Assembly: GCA_030841965.1 (NCBI GenBank)
Contig: JAUUSJ010000116.1
Span: 1-13,579 of the forward strand
Length of the DNA stretch: 13,579 nucleotides
DNA from: Blautia sp.
GTDB lineage: Bacteria; Bacillota; Clostridia; Lachnospirales; Lachnospiraceae
Reading direction: 5' to 3'
Part shown: piece by piece, positions 1 through 6,464 of the stretch
Layout of the letters: every line of letters starts with the position of its first letter
Numbering within the stretch: position 1 is the first letter of the stretch
Made by a program: the position numbers and the translations under genes
Notes under the pieces: model-generated
What the model was told of the DNA's origin: nothing
What the model saw: only the letters and a program-made list of their open reading frames with translations
Database searches by the model: none

Positions 1-69
1 GCAAAAATCAGCGTATGTCGAAAAATCGTGGGAACGAACGTGTTTTCAGAGGATATACATGCTTAGTCT

Positions 70-147
70 CTCGGCGTCTATTCCCATAGCCCTTACCAAG
101 CCAATTCTCCCAGCGTCTATTCCCATAGCCCTTACCAAACCAATTCT
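70..147. repeat. Two-copy 39-bp tandem repeat upstream of spmA
   Basis: Two head-to-tail copies sit at about 70-108 and 109-147 and share the core GTCTATTCCCATAGCCCTTA, with only a few differences between copies. A weaker third copy may begin near 148 (CTAATATATCCATA). Because 39 is a multiple of three, the array stays open in several frames. On the minus strand a 39-residue frame (165 down to 46) carries the 13-residue motif RIGLVRAMGIDA-x twice, but it has no good ribosome site. The first 180 bases hold no gene I can recognise. A dispersed non-coding repeat is as likely as a small peptide. Confidence 0.8.
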
Positions 148-178
148 CTCATCTAATATATCCATACTCAGTTTTCTT

Positions 179-208
179 TGATATAGAGAATAATTATAAA
201 CATAGTAT
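179..208 (+). promoter_or_regulatory. Possible sigma-E-type promoter for spmAB
   Basis: TGATATA (179-185) and CATAGTAT (201-208), 15 bases apart, resemble the Bacillus sigma-E pattern of about KMATATT and CATACAAT (5 of 7 and 6 of 8 by eye). A vegetative-looking TATAAT lies at 211-216 but has no -35 at normal spacing. In B. subtilis spmA and spmB follow dacB in a sigma-E operon; no dacB is seen here, so a promoter directly in front of spmA is expected. The match is suggestive only, because the region is AT-rich. Confidence 0.3.
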
Positions 209-243
209 TATATAATGAAATAACAGAAAAAAAGAGGGCTATA

Positions 244-825
244 ATGATACAATATATTTGGTTTTTCATGGTGGCAGGAGGAATTGCCTTTTCGGCGATA
301 TCTGGAAATATAACTGAGATTACCGTAACTACGGTCGATTCGGCAAAAGAGGCGATTAATTTATGCATTATGATGTTTGGAGTGCTCGGAATGTGGTCCG
401 GGATAATGGAGATTGCGGTTCAGTCAGGGTTGATAGAGGAAATTTCAAGAAAGTTAAAACCGATATTGCGTTTTTTATTTCCAAGATTGCCCAAAGAGCA
501 TAAAGCGTGGGAATATATTGTCGGAAATATGACAGCGAATATTATGGGACTTGGAATGGGCGCAACTGCTTTTGGAATACAGGCGATGAAAGAATTGGAT
601 AAGACAAATCCGAAGAAGGGGATAGCCACCGATGAAATGTGTGTGTTTTTGATTATTAATATTTCTTCCCTGCAACTTGTTCCAGTTAATATGATTGCTT
701 ATCGGATGGAGTATGGGTCTGTGAATCCAACACAAATTATAGCTCCGGCATTCTTGGCGACGGTGATTTCTACTATGGTTGCGATTTTATACTGTATATT
801 GAGACAGAGAAGAAGGAAAATATAA
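244..825 (+). CDS. spmA: Spore maturation protein A (SpmA)
   Basis: A 193-residue integral membrane protein, close to the roughly 196 residues of Bacillus SpmA. It has a hydrophobic N-terminus (about 1-20), then the nucleoside-recognition 'Gate' type region with the stretch around MFGVLGMWSGIMEIAVQSGL, a central segment rich in glycine and methionine (NIMGLGMGATAFGIQAM) typical of the family, and a C-terminal membrane segment ending in a basic RQRRRKI tail. In Bacillus, SpmA and SpmB act together in dehydration of the spore core; the transported or sensed molecule is not known. The ATG at 244 follows a modest GAGGG about 5 bases upstream. spmB begins 16 bases after its stop, so the two are almost certainly co-transcribed. 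Its presence implies a spore-forming lineage, though not that this strain sporulates. Confidence 0.93.
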   Translation: MIQYIWFFMVAGGIAFSAISGNITEITVTTVDSAKEAINLCIMMFGVLGMWSGIMEIAVQSGLIEEISRKLKPILRFLFPRLPKEHKAWEYIVGNMTANIMGLGMGATAFGIQAMKELDKTNPKKGIATDEMCVFLIINISSLQLVPVNMIAYRMEYGSVNPTQIIAPAFLATVISTMVAILYCILRQRRRKI

Positions 826-841
826 GGAAAGGACGAAAAAA

Positions 842-1372
842 ATGAAAATCATTGTATTTTTGTCGGATATCATAGTTCCTCTTTTTATATTTTATATTGT
901 TGTGTATGGATTTTTTGCAAAGATAGATATTTTCTCTGCTTTTTTAGAGGGGGTGAAGAAGGGATTTCAAACTGTGGTAGAAATCGCCCCGACATTGATT
1001 GCTCTTTTAATTTCGGTCGGAATTCTTCGCACCTCTGGGTTGATGGAGTTTATCTGTAGGATACTGCGACCAATCGGTGTGGCATTCCATATACCTGTTC
1101 CGATTCTTCCTGTTATATTTGTGAGATTATTCTCCTCCTCCGCTGCTACCAGTGTTGTACTTGATATATTTAAGCAGTATGGAACAGACTCTGAAATAGG
1201 ACTTATCGCATCGATTTTGATGAGTTGTACAGAGACTGTATTTTATACAATTAGTGTATATTTTATGGCTGTAAATATTAAAAAGACAAGATTCACTCTA
1301 TGTGGTGCTCTCTTGGCAACAGCCGCAGGGATAATAGCGAGCCTTATTTTTGCCAGAATGCTACTGGGATAA
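842..1372 (+). CDS. spmB: Spore maturation protein B (SpmB)
   Basis: A 176-residue membrane protein matching the length of Bacillus SpmB (about 178). Visible family features are the N-terminal hydrophobic segment, the Gate-type block VVEIAPTLIALLISVGILRTSG, the serine-rich LFSSSAATSVVLDIF segment, and the SCTETVFYTISVYF motif characteristic of SpmB. It is the partner of SpmA in late spore maturation. The start is set by a GGAAAGG ribosome site a few bases upstream and by the 16-base gap after spmA. The last 15 codons (GIIASLIFARMLLG and stop) are also the first unit of a tandem DNA repeat that runs on past the stop for about 200 bases. Either the end of the gene was amplified or the repeat grew into it. 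Confidence 0.93.
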   Translation: MKIIVFLSDIIVPLFIFYIVVYGFFAKIDIFSAFLEGVKKGFQTVVEIAPTLIALLISVGILRTSGLMEFICRILRPIGVAFHIPVPILPVIFVRLFSSSAATSVVLDIFKQYGTDSEIGLIASILMSCTETVFYTISVYFMAVNIKKTRFTLCGALLATAAGIIASLIFARMLLG

Positions 1373-1589
1373 TAGCAAACTTTAATTTGCCAGAATGCTA
1401 TTGGGATAATAGCAGGCTTTAATTTGCCAGAATGCTATTGGGATAATAGCAAGCCTTATTTTTGCCAGAATGCTACTGGGATAATAGCAAGCCTTATTTT
1501 TGCCAGAATGCTACTGGGATAATAGCAAGCTTTAATTTGCCAGAATGCTATTAGGATAATAGCAGGCTTTATTTGGCTAGAATAGGATT
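1328..1589. repeat. Tandem array of ~7 units (37-38 bp) starting inside the spmB 3' end
   Basis: Units begin at 1328, 1366, 1403, 1440, 1478, 1516 and 1553, each starting with GGGATAATAGC (AGGATAATAGC in the last). Two variants alternate: a 38-base form (units 1, 4, 5; ending GCTACT) and a 37-base form (units 2, 3, 6; ending GCTATT). The seventh unit is decayed. Each junction can form a hairpin, best as TGCTATTGGGATAATAGCA (7-bp stem, 5-base loop) at 1396-1414 and 1433-1451; the GCTACT junctions carry one mismatch. Unit 1 is coding; the rest lie between the convergent spmB and araC-type genes and may serve as a multi-hairpin terminator zone. Confidence 0.9.
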
Positions 1590-1607
1590 AGATGATAATA
1601 AGTTTTA

Positions 1608-2459
1608 TCAATGCCTCTTGAATTTACTTCGGTATTCCTTCGGAGAAATACCGAAAAAGCTTTTAAAAGCTTTGGAAAAATAAAGTTGGTTTGGATAGCC
1701 AACTAATTCGCTGATTTTGCCTATGGAGTAGTTTGTTACTTTGAGAAATTCGCTCGCCTTAGTCATACGGTATTTGATTAAGAAGTTCTGCGGGCTATCT
1801 TGTGTGGCTTTCTTAAATAATCTTGTGAAATACGAGCGGTTTAAGTTGCAAGATGCAGCCATCTGTTCGACGGTGATTGGCTCGTAATAATGTTGTTCGA
1901 TATAATTGACTGCTTCTTTAATATAGTAATCTTTCATCGAACCAGCTTGCTGTTCGCGCTTAAGAGCGGTGGCGGATGAGGTGAGATTACTCATAAAGAG
2001 ATAGAGATGCCCGATTAAATTAAGAGCATCTTGGTCGGAGTGATGAGCGATATATAGCATCTCATCTCGAACTTTCTCGCCGAGTTCTACAGAGATTGGA
2101 TTATAAATCGGTGAGTCCTTTGTCAGTTCAGCAAGATGTAGGTATTCATTTACTCTAAGACCGTCAAATTCAAGCCATGTATATTCCCACGGGTCTTCCT
2201 CATCGGCATAGTAGGTATTTATCTGTCCGGGACAGATGAGAAACCCTTGATTGGCTGATAGATAATAATCATGTTCTACGCCAGAGGAATCGGTGGATGC
2301 GAGATGTCCCTTGCCAGAAATAATATAATGAAACAAATAGTGGTTTCGAGTGGCTGGTCCAAAGGAGTGGAGCGGGTCACATTTTTCTCGCCCATACTGG
2401 TAGAGAGATAGGTCTATGAAGTTTTCAGATGGAAAAATAGAAAAAAGTACTTCAGACAT
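1608..2459 (-). CDS. AraC-family transcriptional regulator, sugar-utilisation type
   Basis: A 283-residue regulator. The N-terminal part (about 1-160) is a cupin-like ligand-binding arm with the typical YLFHYIISGKG and ICPGQINTYYADEEDPWEYTWLEFDG segments. The C-terminal 100 residues carry two helix-turn-helix motifs: VEQMAASCNLNRSYFTRLFK and the second around ISELVGYPNQLYFSKAFKSFFG, ending in the AraC signature SPKEYRSKF. I set the start at 2459 because a strong GGAGGTG lies 8-13 bases upstream. A longer in-frame reading to 2606 would add 49 hydrophobic residues with no ribosome site and is unlikely. It is divergent from the sugar ABC operon, like MsmR/RafR-type activators of alpha-galactoside operons, so it probably activates that operon when its sugar binds. 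The effector is inferred from context only. Confidence 0.9.
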   Translation of the reverse strand: MSEVLFSIFPSENFIDLSLYQYGREKCDPLHSFGPATRNHYLFHYIISGKGHLASTDSSGVEHDYYLSANQGFLICPGQINTYYADEEDPWEYTWLEFDGLRVNEYLHLAELTKDSPIYNPISVELGEKVRDEMLYIAHHSDQDALNLIGHLYLFMSNLTSSATALKREQQAGSMKDYYIKEAVNYIEQHYYEPITVEQMAASCNLNRSYFTRLFKKATQDSPQNFLIKYRMTKASEFLKVTNYSIGKISELVGYPNQLYFSKAFKSFFGISPKEYRSKFKRH

Positions 2460-2528
2460 ATAACACCTCCCATAAATTTGTAAAATATGTAAAAAACATT
2501 TCAGCGGAAATTTGAAATTCTTATATAT

Positions 2529-2558
2529 ATTGTACACTAATATAATACTAAATAGCAA
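2529..2558 (-). promoter_or_regulatory. Probable sigma-A promoter of the AraC-family gene
   Basis: On the minus strand TTGCTA (2558-2553) and TACAAT (2534-2529) are separated by 18 bases. That is 4 of 6 and 5 of 6 to consensus and gives a leader of about 60 bases before the start at 2459. It is the best-placed pair seen upstream of this gene. Confidence 0.5.
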
Positions 2559-2600
2559 GAGAAAAATAAAGAAAAATAACATAAACATATAAAGTCGCAT

Positions 2601-2640
2601 GAGCATAAATTTTGGATTAAAAAAATCACTATATATGCTC
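2601..2640. repeat. Imperfect inverted repeat in the divergent control region
   Basis: GAGCATA (2601-2607) and TATGCTC (2634-2640) are exact complements. An inner GATT/AATC pair lies within the AT-rich loop. It sits in the 512-base region between the regulator start (2459) and the binding-protein start (2972), upstream of the regulator's likely promoter. It could be a regulator site or a chance structure. The neighbouring bases 2641-2790 are very AT-rich and hold nothing else I can name. Confidence 0.35.
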
Positions 2641-2791
2641 CTGAAAATGAATGACTTGAATAGGTAAAATATATAAATTTAAGTGAATGTGAAAGAAGTT
2701 TATAAGTAATATTGTTAAAATAAAAACGAGAATAAAATAAAATTACACAAAATATGTATAAATGTTACTTGATATGTGAAAATTTGATGTA

Positions 2792-2821
2792 AAGACACAT
2801 TAAGACATATTTTAAGTCTTA
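2792..2821. promoter_or_regulatory. Candidate operator: direct repeats plus inverted half-site
   Basis: AAGACACAT (2792-2800) is followed by AAGACATAT (2802-2810), a 10-bp-spaced direct repeat on one face of the helix. A third, inverted copy AAGTCTTA (2814-2821) makes TAAGAC...GTCTTA a 21-base near-perfect palindrome. The cluster ends 17 bases before the TTGACA at 2839. AraC-family activators commonly bind tandem half-sites just upstream of the -35, so this is the best candidate site for the divergent regulator. The protein-site link is inferred. Confidence 0.45.
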
Positions 2822-2838
2822 TCAGTTCATTTACGAAT

Positions 2839-2870
2839 TTGACAGAAAGTGCTAATATAAGCATTGTAAT
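2839..2870 (+). promoter_or_regulatory. Candidate promoter for the sugar ABC operon
   Basis: A perfect TTGACA -35 stands at 2839-2844. The -10 is not clear: TGTAAT at 2865-2870 is 20 bases away (too long) and TATAAG at 2856-2861 is 11 bases away (too short). Poor spacing would fit a promoter that needs an activator, in line with the candidate operator just upstream. The leader to the ATG at 2972 is about 95 bases and contains the 10-bp palindrome ATCGGCCGAT at 2910-2919 flanked by TGAG (2901-2904) and CTCA (2921-2924). Confidence 0.35.
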
Positions 2871-2971
2871 CAACGAGAAATGTGGTTAAATTGTACAAAG
2901 TGAGAATGAATCGGCCGATACTCAGACAGACAAAACCACGAATATCATTGAAAAGTAAGGAGGATTTTTTG

Positions 2972-4264
2972 ATGAGAAAAGGAATGAAGAGAGCGTTAGC
3001 AGCTGGACTAAGCTTAACAATGGCACTTGGCTTAGCAGCATGTGGTGGCGGAAGTAGCGACAGTGGAAGCGGAAGCAGCGGTGGCGGAAGCGGAGAGTTA
3101 AAGGTAGCTATCTGGGATACTAACCAGCAGAAGGGTCTTGAGGAGATTATCGCAGACTTCACAGCAGAGACAGGAATTAAGGCATCTGTTCAAGTTCTTG
3201 ACTGGAATAGTTATTGGACATTGCTCGAGGCAGGTGCAACAGGTGGAGATATGCCAGACGTATTCTGGATGCACTCAAATGAGGCAGTAAAGTATATGTC
3301 TAACGGAATTTTATTAGATATCACAGATAAGGTAAATTCTAGTGATAAACTTGAGATGGACAAATTCCCTCAGGATTTGAAAGATATGTATACATATGAC
3401 GGTAAGATTTATGCAGTTCCAAAGGATATGGATACAATCGCTATGTGGTATAATAAGACAATGTTTGATGAGGCAGGCATTGATTATCCAACAGACGATT
3501 GGACATGGGATGATTTCTATGATATCGCGAAGAAGCTGACAAAGGACGACGGAAGTCAGTATGGTTTCTGTATGAATCCATCCAATGAGCAGGATACATG
3601 GATGAATATCGTATATACAATGGGCGGAACAATTATAAAAGATGACGGCACATCCGGATTTGATGACCCTAATACACTTAAGGCTATGGACTTCATTGAC
3701 AAATTAGTAAAAGAGGTTTGCCCACCTGCTAATACAATGTCTGAGACAGGTACAGATGTATTATTCCAGTCTGGAAAGGTTGCTATGATTTCTCAGGGTT
3801 CCTGGATGGTACCTGGATTTAAAGAGAATGAGTATTTGGTAGAGAACTGTGACGTTGTAAGACTTCCTAAGGACGCTACAACTGGCGAGAGCATCTCTCT
3901 TTATAATGGTCTTGGATGGGTAGCATCCGCTGGAACATCTATGCCAGATGAGGCATTCCAGTTAATCGAGTGGTTCGGAACAAAAGATATGCAGCAAAAA
4001 CAGGCAGAGCTTGGTGTAACGATGGCAGCTTACGATGGAATGTCTGATGCATGGGTTAAGAATACAGACGCATTCAACCTTCAGCCATACTTGGATGCTA
4101 TGGATAATGTCGTATTCAGACCTCATACAAATGCTACACTTGACTGGTGGAATCCAATGGTAGAAGAGCTTAAGAAACCTTGGAGTGGTGAGGAGAGCAT
4201 GGCAGATGCTTGTAAGAACATCACAACAGAGATGAATGAGCATATCAAAGAGGAACAGCAGTAA
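2972..4264 (+). CDS. Sugar ABC transporter substrate-binding lipoprotein
   Basis: A 430-residue family-1 extracellular solute-binding protein. It starts with a basic n-region (MRKGMKR), a hydrophobic core and the lipobox LAAC with the lipidated cysteine at residue 24, followed by a flexible Gly/Ser linker (about 25-45). The mature protein has the usual sugar-binding features: AIWDTNQQKGLEEIIADF near the start, DMPDVFWMHSN, then YAVPKDMDTIAMWYNKTMFDEAG, and VAMISQGSW. It would capture an oligosaccharide outside the membrane and pass it to the two permeases downstream. The ATG at 2972 is chosen because AAGGAGG ends 8 bases before it and the lipoprotein signal begins there; an in-frame start at 2882 would add 30 charged residues in front of the signal. 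The neighbouring alpha-galactosidase suggests alpha-galactosides as substrate, which is an inference. Confidence 0.95.
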   Translation: MRKGMKRALAAGLSLTMALGLAACGGGSSDSGSGSSGGGSGELKVAIWDTNQQKGLEEIIADFTAETGIKASVQVLDWNSYWTLLEAGATGGDMPDVFWMHSNEAVKYMSNGILLDITDKVNSSDKLEMDKFPQDLKDMYTYDGKIYAVPKDMDTIAMWYNKTMFDEAGIDYPTDDWTWDDFYDIAKKLTKDDGSQYGFCMNPSNEQDTWMNIVYTMGGTIIKDDGTSGFDDPNTLKAMDFIDKLVKEVCPPANTMSETGTDVLFQSGKVAMISQGSWMVPGFKENEYLVENCDVVRLPKDATTGESISLYNGLGWVASAGTSMPDEAFQLIEWFGTKDMQQKQAELGVTMAAYDGMSDAWVKNTDAFNLQPYLDAMDNVVFRPHTNATLDWWNPMVEELKKPWSGEESMADACKNITTEMNEHIKEEQQ

Positions 4265-4270
4265 TATTAT

Positions 4271-4334
4271 ATACCAAGGTCAAAAGGGCAGAAATCCGAC
4301 ACAAGCTTGCTTATGAGAGGTTTTTTGACCTTGG
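4271..4334 (+). repeat. 64-bp structured repeat, copy 1 (downstream of the binding-protein gene)
   Basis: The outer arms CCAAGGTCAAAA (4274-4285) and TTTTGACCTTGG (4323-4334) are perfect 12-base complements. The interior contains the palindrome CAAGCTTG. It begins 7 bases after the binding-protein stop and has no U-run after the stem. It may limit read-through into the permease genes or protect the upstream mRNA end, as intercistronic hairpins do in other binding-protein operons. A second copy lies at 10885-10948; by hand 49 of 64 positions agree. Confidence 0.75.
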
Positions 4335-4430
4335 AACCCGCCAAAACATGAATAAGTAGCCGTTTTTCAAAGAAAAATGAGCGAATTATGAATGTGATTA
4401 TATTACATATCAGATCATACAGACTCAAAA

Positions 4431-4465
4431 AGTATCGCATGAGTGCCTATCGCTCATGCGATACT
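4431..4465 (+). other. Perfect 13-bp hairpin just ahead of the first permease gene
   Basis: AGTATCGCATGAG (4431-4443) and CTCATGCGATACT (4453-4465) pair perfectly around a 9-base loop. The hairpin ends 8 bases before the AAAGGAG ribosome site at 4474-4480 and has no U-run, so it is not a standard terminator. It could be a processing or stability element or a protein-binding palindrome. The 226-base gap between binding protein and permease holds this and the 64-bp repeat, and no clear promoter. Confidence 0.75.
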
Positions 4466-4490
4466 CATAAAGAAAAGGAGTGAATATAAC

Positions 4491-5378
4491 ATGCCTAAGA
4501 AAGGAACCAGTCAGGCAAGAAATGAGTTCATCTGGGGTTGGATTTTTATTCTTCCAACGATGCTTGGTTTAATTATCTTAAATATTTATCCTATTATTCA
4601 GACGATTATTCAAAGTTTCTATAAAACAGGAGCTTTCGGCAAAGGTAATATTTTCATCGGTTTAGACAATTATACAAAGATGTTCGGTGACCCTGAAGTT
4701 TGGCAGTCATTAATTAATACATTTAAGTATGCAATCGTGGAAGTGCCATTTTCCATCGCTATCTCTTTAGTACTCGCTGTATTATTGAATCGTAAGATGG
4801 CAGGTCGTTCTGTATATCGTACTATCTTCTTCTTACCTATGGTAGCTGCTCCAGCTGCTGTTGCCATGGTTTGGAGATGGTTATTTAACTCAGAGTTCGG
4901 TTTATTGAATCATATTTTCCATACAAAGATTAACTGGGTTTCTGACCCTAATATCGCGGTATATGCCATCGCTGTCATCGGTATTTGGTCTATTATCGGT
5001 TATAATATGGTACTCTTCTTATCAGGACTTCAGGAGATTCCAAAAGATTATTACGAGGCAGCAAGCATCGACGGTGCGAACGGTATCGCTCAGTTTTTCA
5101 AAATCACAATACCATTATTATCCCCAACGATTTTCTTCGTACTTGTCACGAGAGTCATTGGTGCGATGCAGGTATTCGACTTAATCTACATGGTAATGGA
5201 TAGGAATAACCCAGCCCTTTATAAGACTCAATCCCTAGTATACCTATTCTATCAGTATTCATTCGTAGAGAATAATAAAGGTTATGGTTCTGCCATCGTT
5301 GTATTATTGTTAGTCATCATTATGATTATCACAGTAATCCAAAATATTGGTCAGAAGAAGTGGGTTTATTATAATTAG
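4491..5378 (+). CDS. Sugar ABC transporter permease, MalF/UgpA type
   Basis: A 295-residue inner-membrane permease of the binding-protein-dependent (CUT1) type. It has a short cytoplasmic N-terminus, a first membrane segment IFILPTMLGLIILNIYPII, five further segments, and the EAA loop (EAASIDGANGIAQFFKITIPL, E at about residue 189) that docks the ATPase. The start at 4491 follows AAAGGAG at 4474-4480; an in-frame start at 4443 would add 16 residues overlapping a perfect hairpin and lacks a ribosome site. It pairs with the permease that follows after 17 bases. No ATPase gene is in the window, so a shared MsmX/MsiK-like ATPase is presumed. The family is certain and the substrate is inferred from the alpha-galactosidase. 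Confidence 0.94.
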   Translation: MPKKGTSQARNEFIWGWIFILPTMLGLIILNIYPIIQTIIQSFYKTGAFGKGNIFIGLDNYTKMFGDPEVWQSLINTFKYAIVEVPFSIAISLVLAVLLNRKMAGRSVYRTIFFLPMVAAPAAVAMVWRWLFNSEFGLLNHIFHTKINWVSDPNIAVYAIAVIGIWSIIGYNMVLFLSGLQEIPKDYYEAASIDGANGIAQFFKITIPLLSPTIFFVLVTRVIGAMQVFDLIYMVMDRNNPALYKTQSLVYLFYQYSFVENNKGYGSAIVVLLLVIIMIITVIQNIGQKKWVYYN

Positions 5379-5395
5379 AATTAGGAGGAAAAGAT

Positions 5396-6232
5396 ATGGA
5401 CAGTAGTATGGAAAGAAACGCAAAAATCACCAGCATTGTAATTCATGTCGTTTTAATCCTAGTATCAATTACAATGTTAGTACCATTTATATGGATGGCT
5501 TTAACTGCCTTTAAGACAGTAACAGAGTCGACTTCTGTGAATCCATTTGTTATTTTTCCATCTGAGTGGAGAACAGATAATTTTGTAACCGTTATGAATA
5601 ACATGGACTTTAAAAGTCTATATATTAATACATTGCTTTTAATTTTAGGACGTGTTATTTGTGCTGTATTAACTGCAACCTTAGCAGGATATGCGTTTGG
5701 TCGTCTGAACTTTAAAGGAAAGGGAATTATGTTCTCTCTCGTTATGATTCAGATGATGGTACCTAGTCAGATTTTCATTATTCCTCAGTACTTAATGGTA
5801 AGTAAGATGGGAATGCTGAATACAATCTTTGCATTGATTTTCCCAGGTATCGTAACTGCATTTGGTACATTCTTATTAAAACAGGCTTATATGGGTCTTC
5901 CAAAGGACTTGGAGGAGGCAGCGAGATTAGATGGATGTAATATTCCTCAGACCTTCTTGTACATCATGGCTCCGTTGACAAGGTCCTCCATGGTCGCTCT
6001 TGGAATTTTCACAGCAGTATTTGCATACAAAGACCTTATGTGGCCATTAATCTGTAATAAGGACGTAATGCCACTCTCCGCAGCTCTTGCTAAGATGCAG
6101 GGACAGTATGCTAGTAACTATCCACAGTTGATGGCAGCATCTTTGTTGGCTTGTATTCCTATGATTGTTATATACTTGATTTTCCAAAAACAATTCATCG
6201 AAGGTATTGCAACATCAGGTGGAAAGTTGTAG
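5396..6232 (+). CDS. Sugar ABC transporter permease, MalG/UgpE type
   Basis: A 278-residue membrane protein, the second half of the transporter channel. It shows the family's N-terminal segment (VVLILVSITMLVPFIWM), the ALTAFKT motif after it, a central hydrophobic core, QMMVPSQIFIIPQY, and the EAA loop (EEAARLDGCNIPQTFLYIMAPL, residues from about 173). Length is normal for the family. AGGAGG stands 8 bases before the ATG, and the gene follows the first permease by 17 bases, so they are translated from one message. A terminator-like structure begins right after the stop, so the transporter genes may form a unit apart from the yesL-like and galactosidase genes. Confidence 0.95.
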   Translation: MDSSMERNAKITSIVIHVVLILVSITMLVPFIWMALTAFKTVTESTSVNPFVIFPSEWRTDNFVTVMNNMDFKSLYINTLLLILGRVICAVLTATLAGYAFGRLNFKGKGIMFSLVMIQMMVPSQIFIIPQYLMVSKMGMLNTIFALIFPGIVTAFGTFLLKQAYMGLPKDLEEAARLDGCNIPQTFLYIMAPLTRSSMVALGIFTAVFAYKDLMWPLICNKDVMPLSAALAKMQGQYASNYPQLMAASLLACIPMIVIYLIFQKQFIEGIATSGGKL

Positions 6233-6284
6233 AATATACCACGAGAAAATCTCGGGATATAGAGGTATGGTATATTAATTTTTC
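6233..6284 (+). terminator. Terminator after the permease genes
   Basis: AATATACCA (6233-6241) pairs exactly with TGGTATATT (6268-6276). Nested inside is CGAGA-AAA-TCTCG (6242-6254). The T-rich tail TTAATTTTTCTT (6275-6286) overlaps the end of the stem. The AT-rich outer stem makes partial read-through into the next genes plausible. Confidence 0.65.
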
Positions 6285-6340
6285 TTAAAAGAATATTTTG
6301 ACATCAAGGATTTACTTGAGTGAAGGAAGGTATTTATTTT

Positions 6341-6440
6341 AGGAGGTTGTCGCAAAATGAATTTATATTGCAATATACGAAATATTTTGGTATCTTTATA
6401 TATTGCGAGGAAAGCTCGTTTTGTGGCAACCTTTTTGTTT
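6341..6440 (+). terminator. Long imperfect hairpin ending in a T-run, between the permease and yesL-like genes
   Basis: AGGTTGTCGCAAAATGA (6344-6360) pairs with TCGTTTTGTGGCAACCT (6416-6432) over 17 positions, three of them G-U, and the stem extends by three weak pairs outward. Inside, GCAATATA (6370-6377) pairs with TATATTGC (6399-6406). CTTTTTGTTTT follows the stem, so it could act as a terminator or attenuator. It also holds a 30-codon frame (6357-6449, starting MNLYCNIRNIL) with AGGAGG at 6341-6346, 10 bases before its ATG. Whether that frame is translated is open. Confidence 0.55.
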
Positions 6441-6464
6441 TATAGTTAGAAAGAAGGATACAGA

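Noticed and set aside
1..66. C-terminal fragment of an upstream gene (21 codons to TAG at 64-66)
   Set aside because: It is too short and unlike any family I know; more than one frame is open here, so it cannot be supported.
1328..1589. CRISPR array
   Set aside because: The 37-38-bp units are directly adjacent with no unique spacers, and no cas gene is present.
2460..2606. Longer N-terminus for the AraC-family protein
   Set aside because: It would add 49 hydrophobic residues with no ribosome site and would overlap the likely promoter; the start at 2459 has GGAGGTG.
2882..2971. Upstream start for the binding protein
   Set aside because: It would put 30 charged residues before the lipoprotein signal peptide; AAGGAGG points to 2972.
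4443..4490. Upstream start for the first permease
   Set aside because: The extra 16 codons coincide with a perfect hairpin and have no ribosome site; AAAGGAG serves 4491.
6298..6303. TTGACA as promoter for the yesL-like gene
   Set aside because: No -10 stands 16-18 bases downstream.
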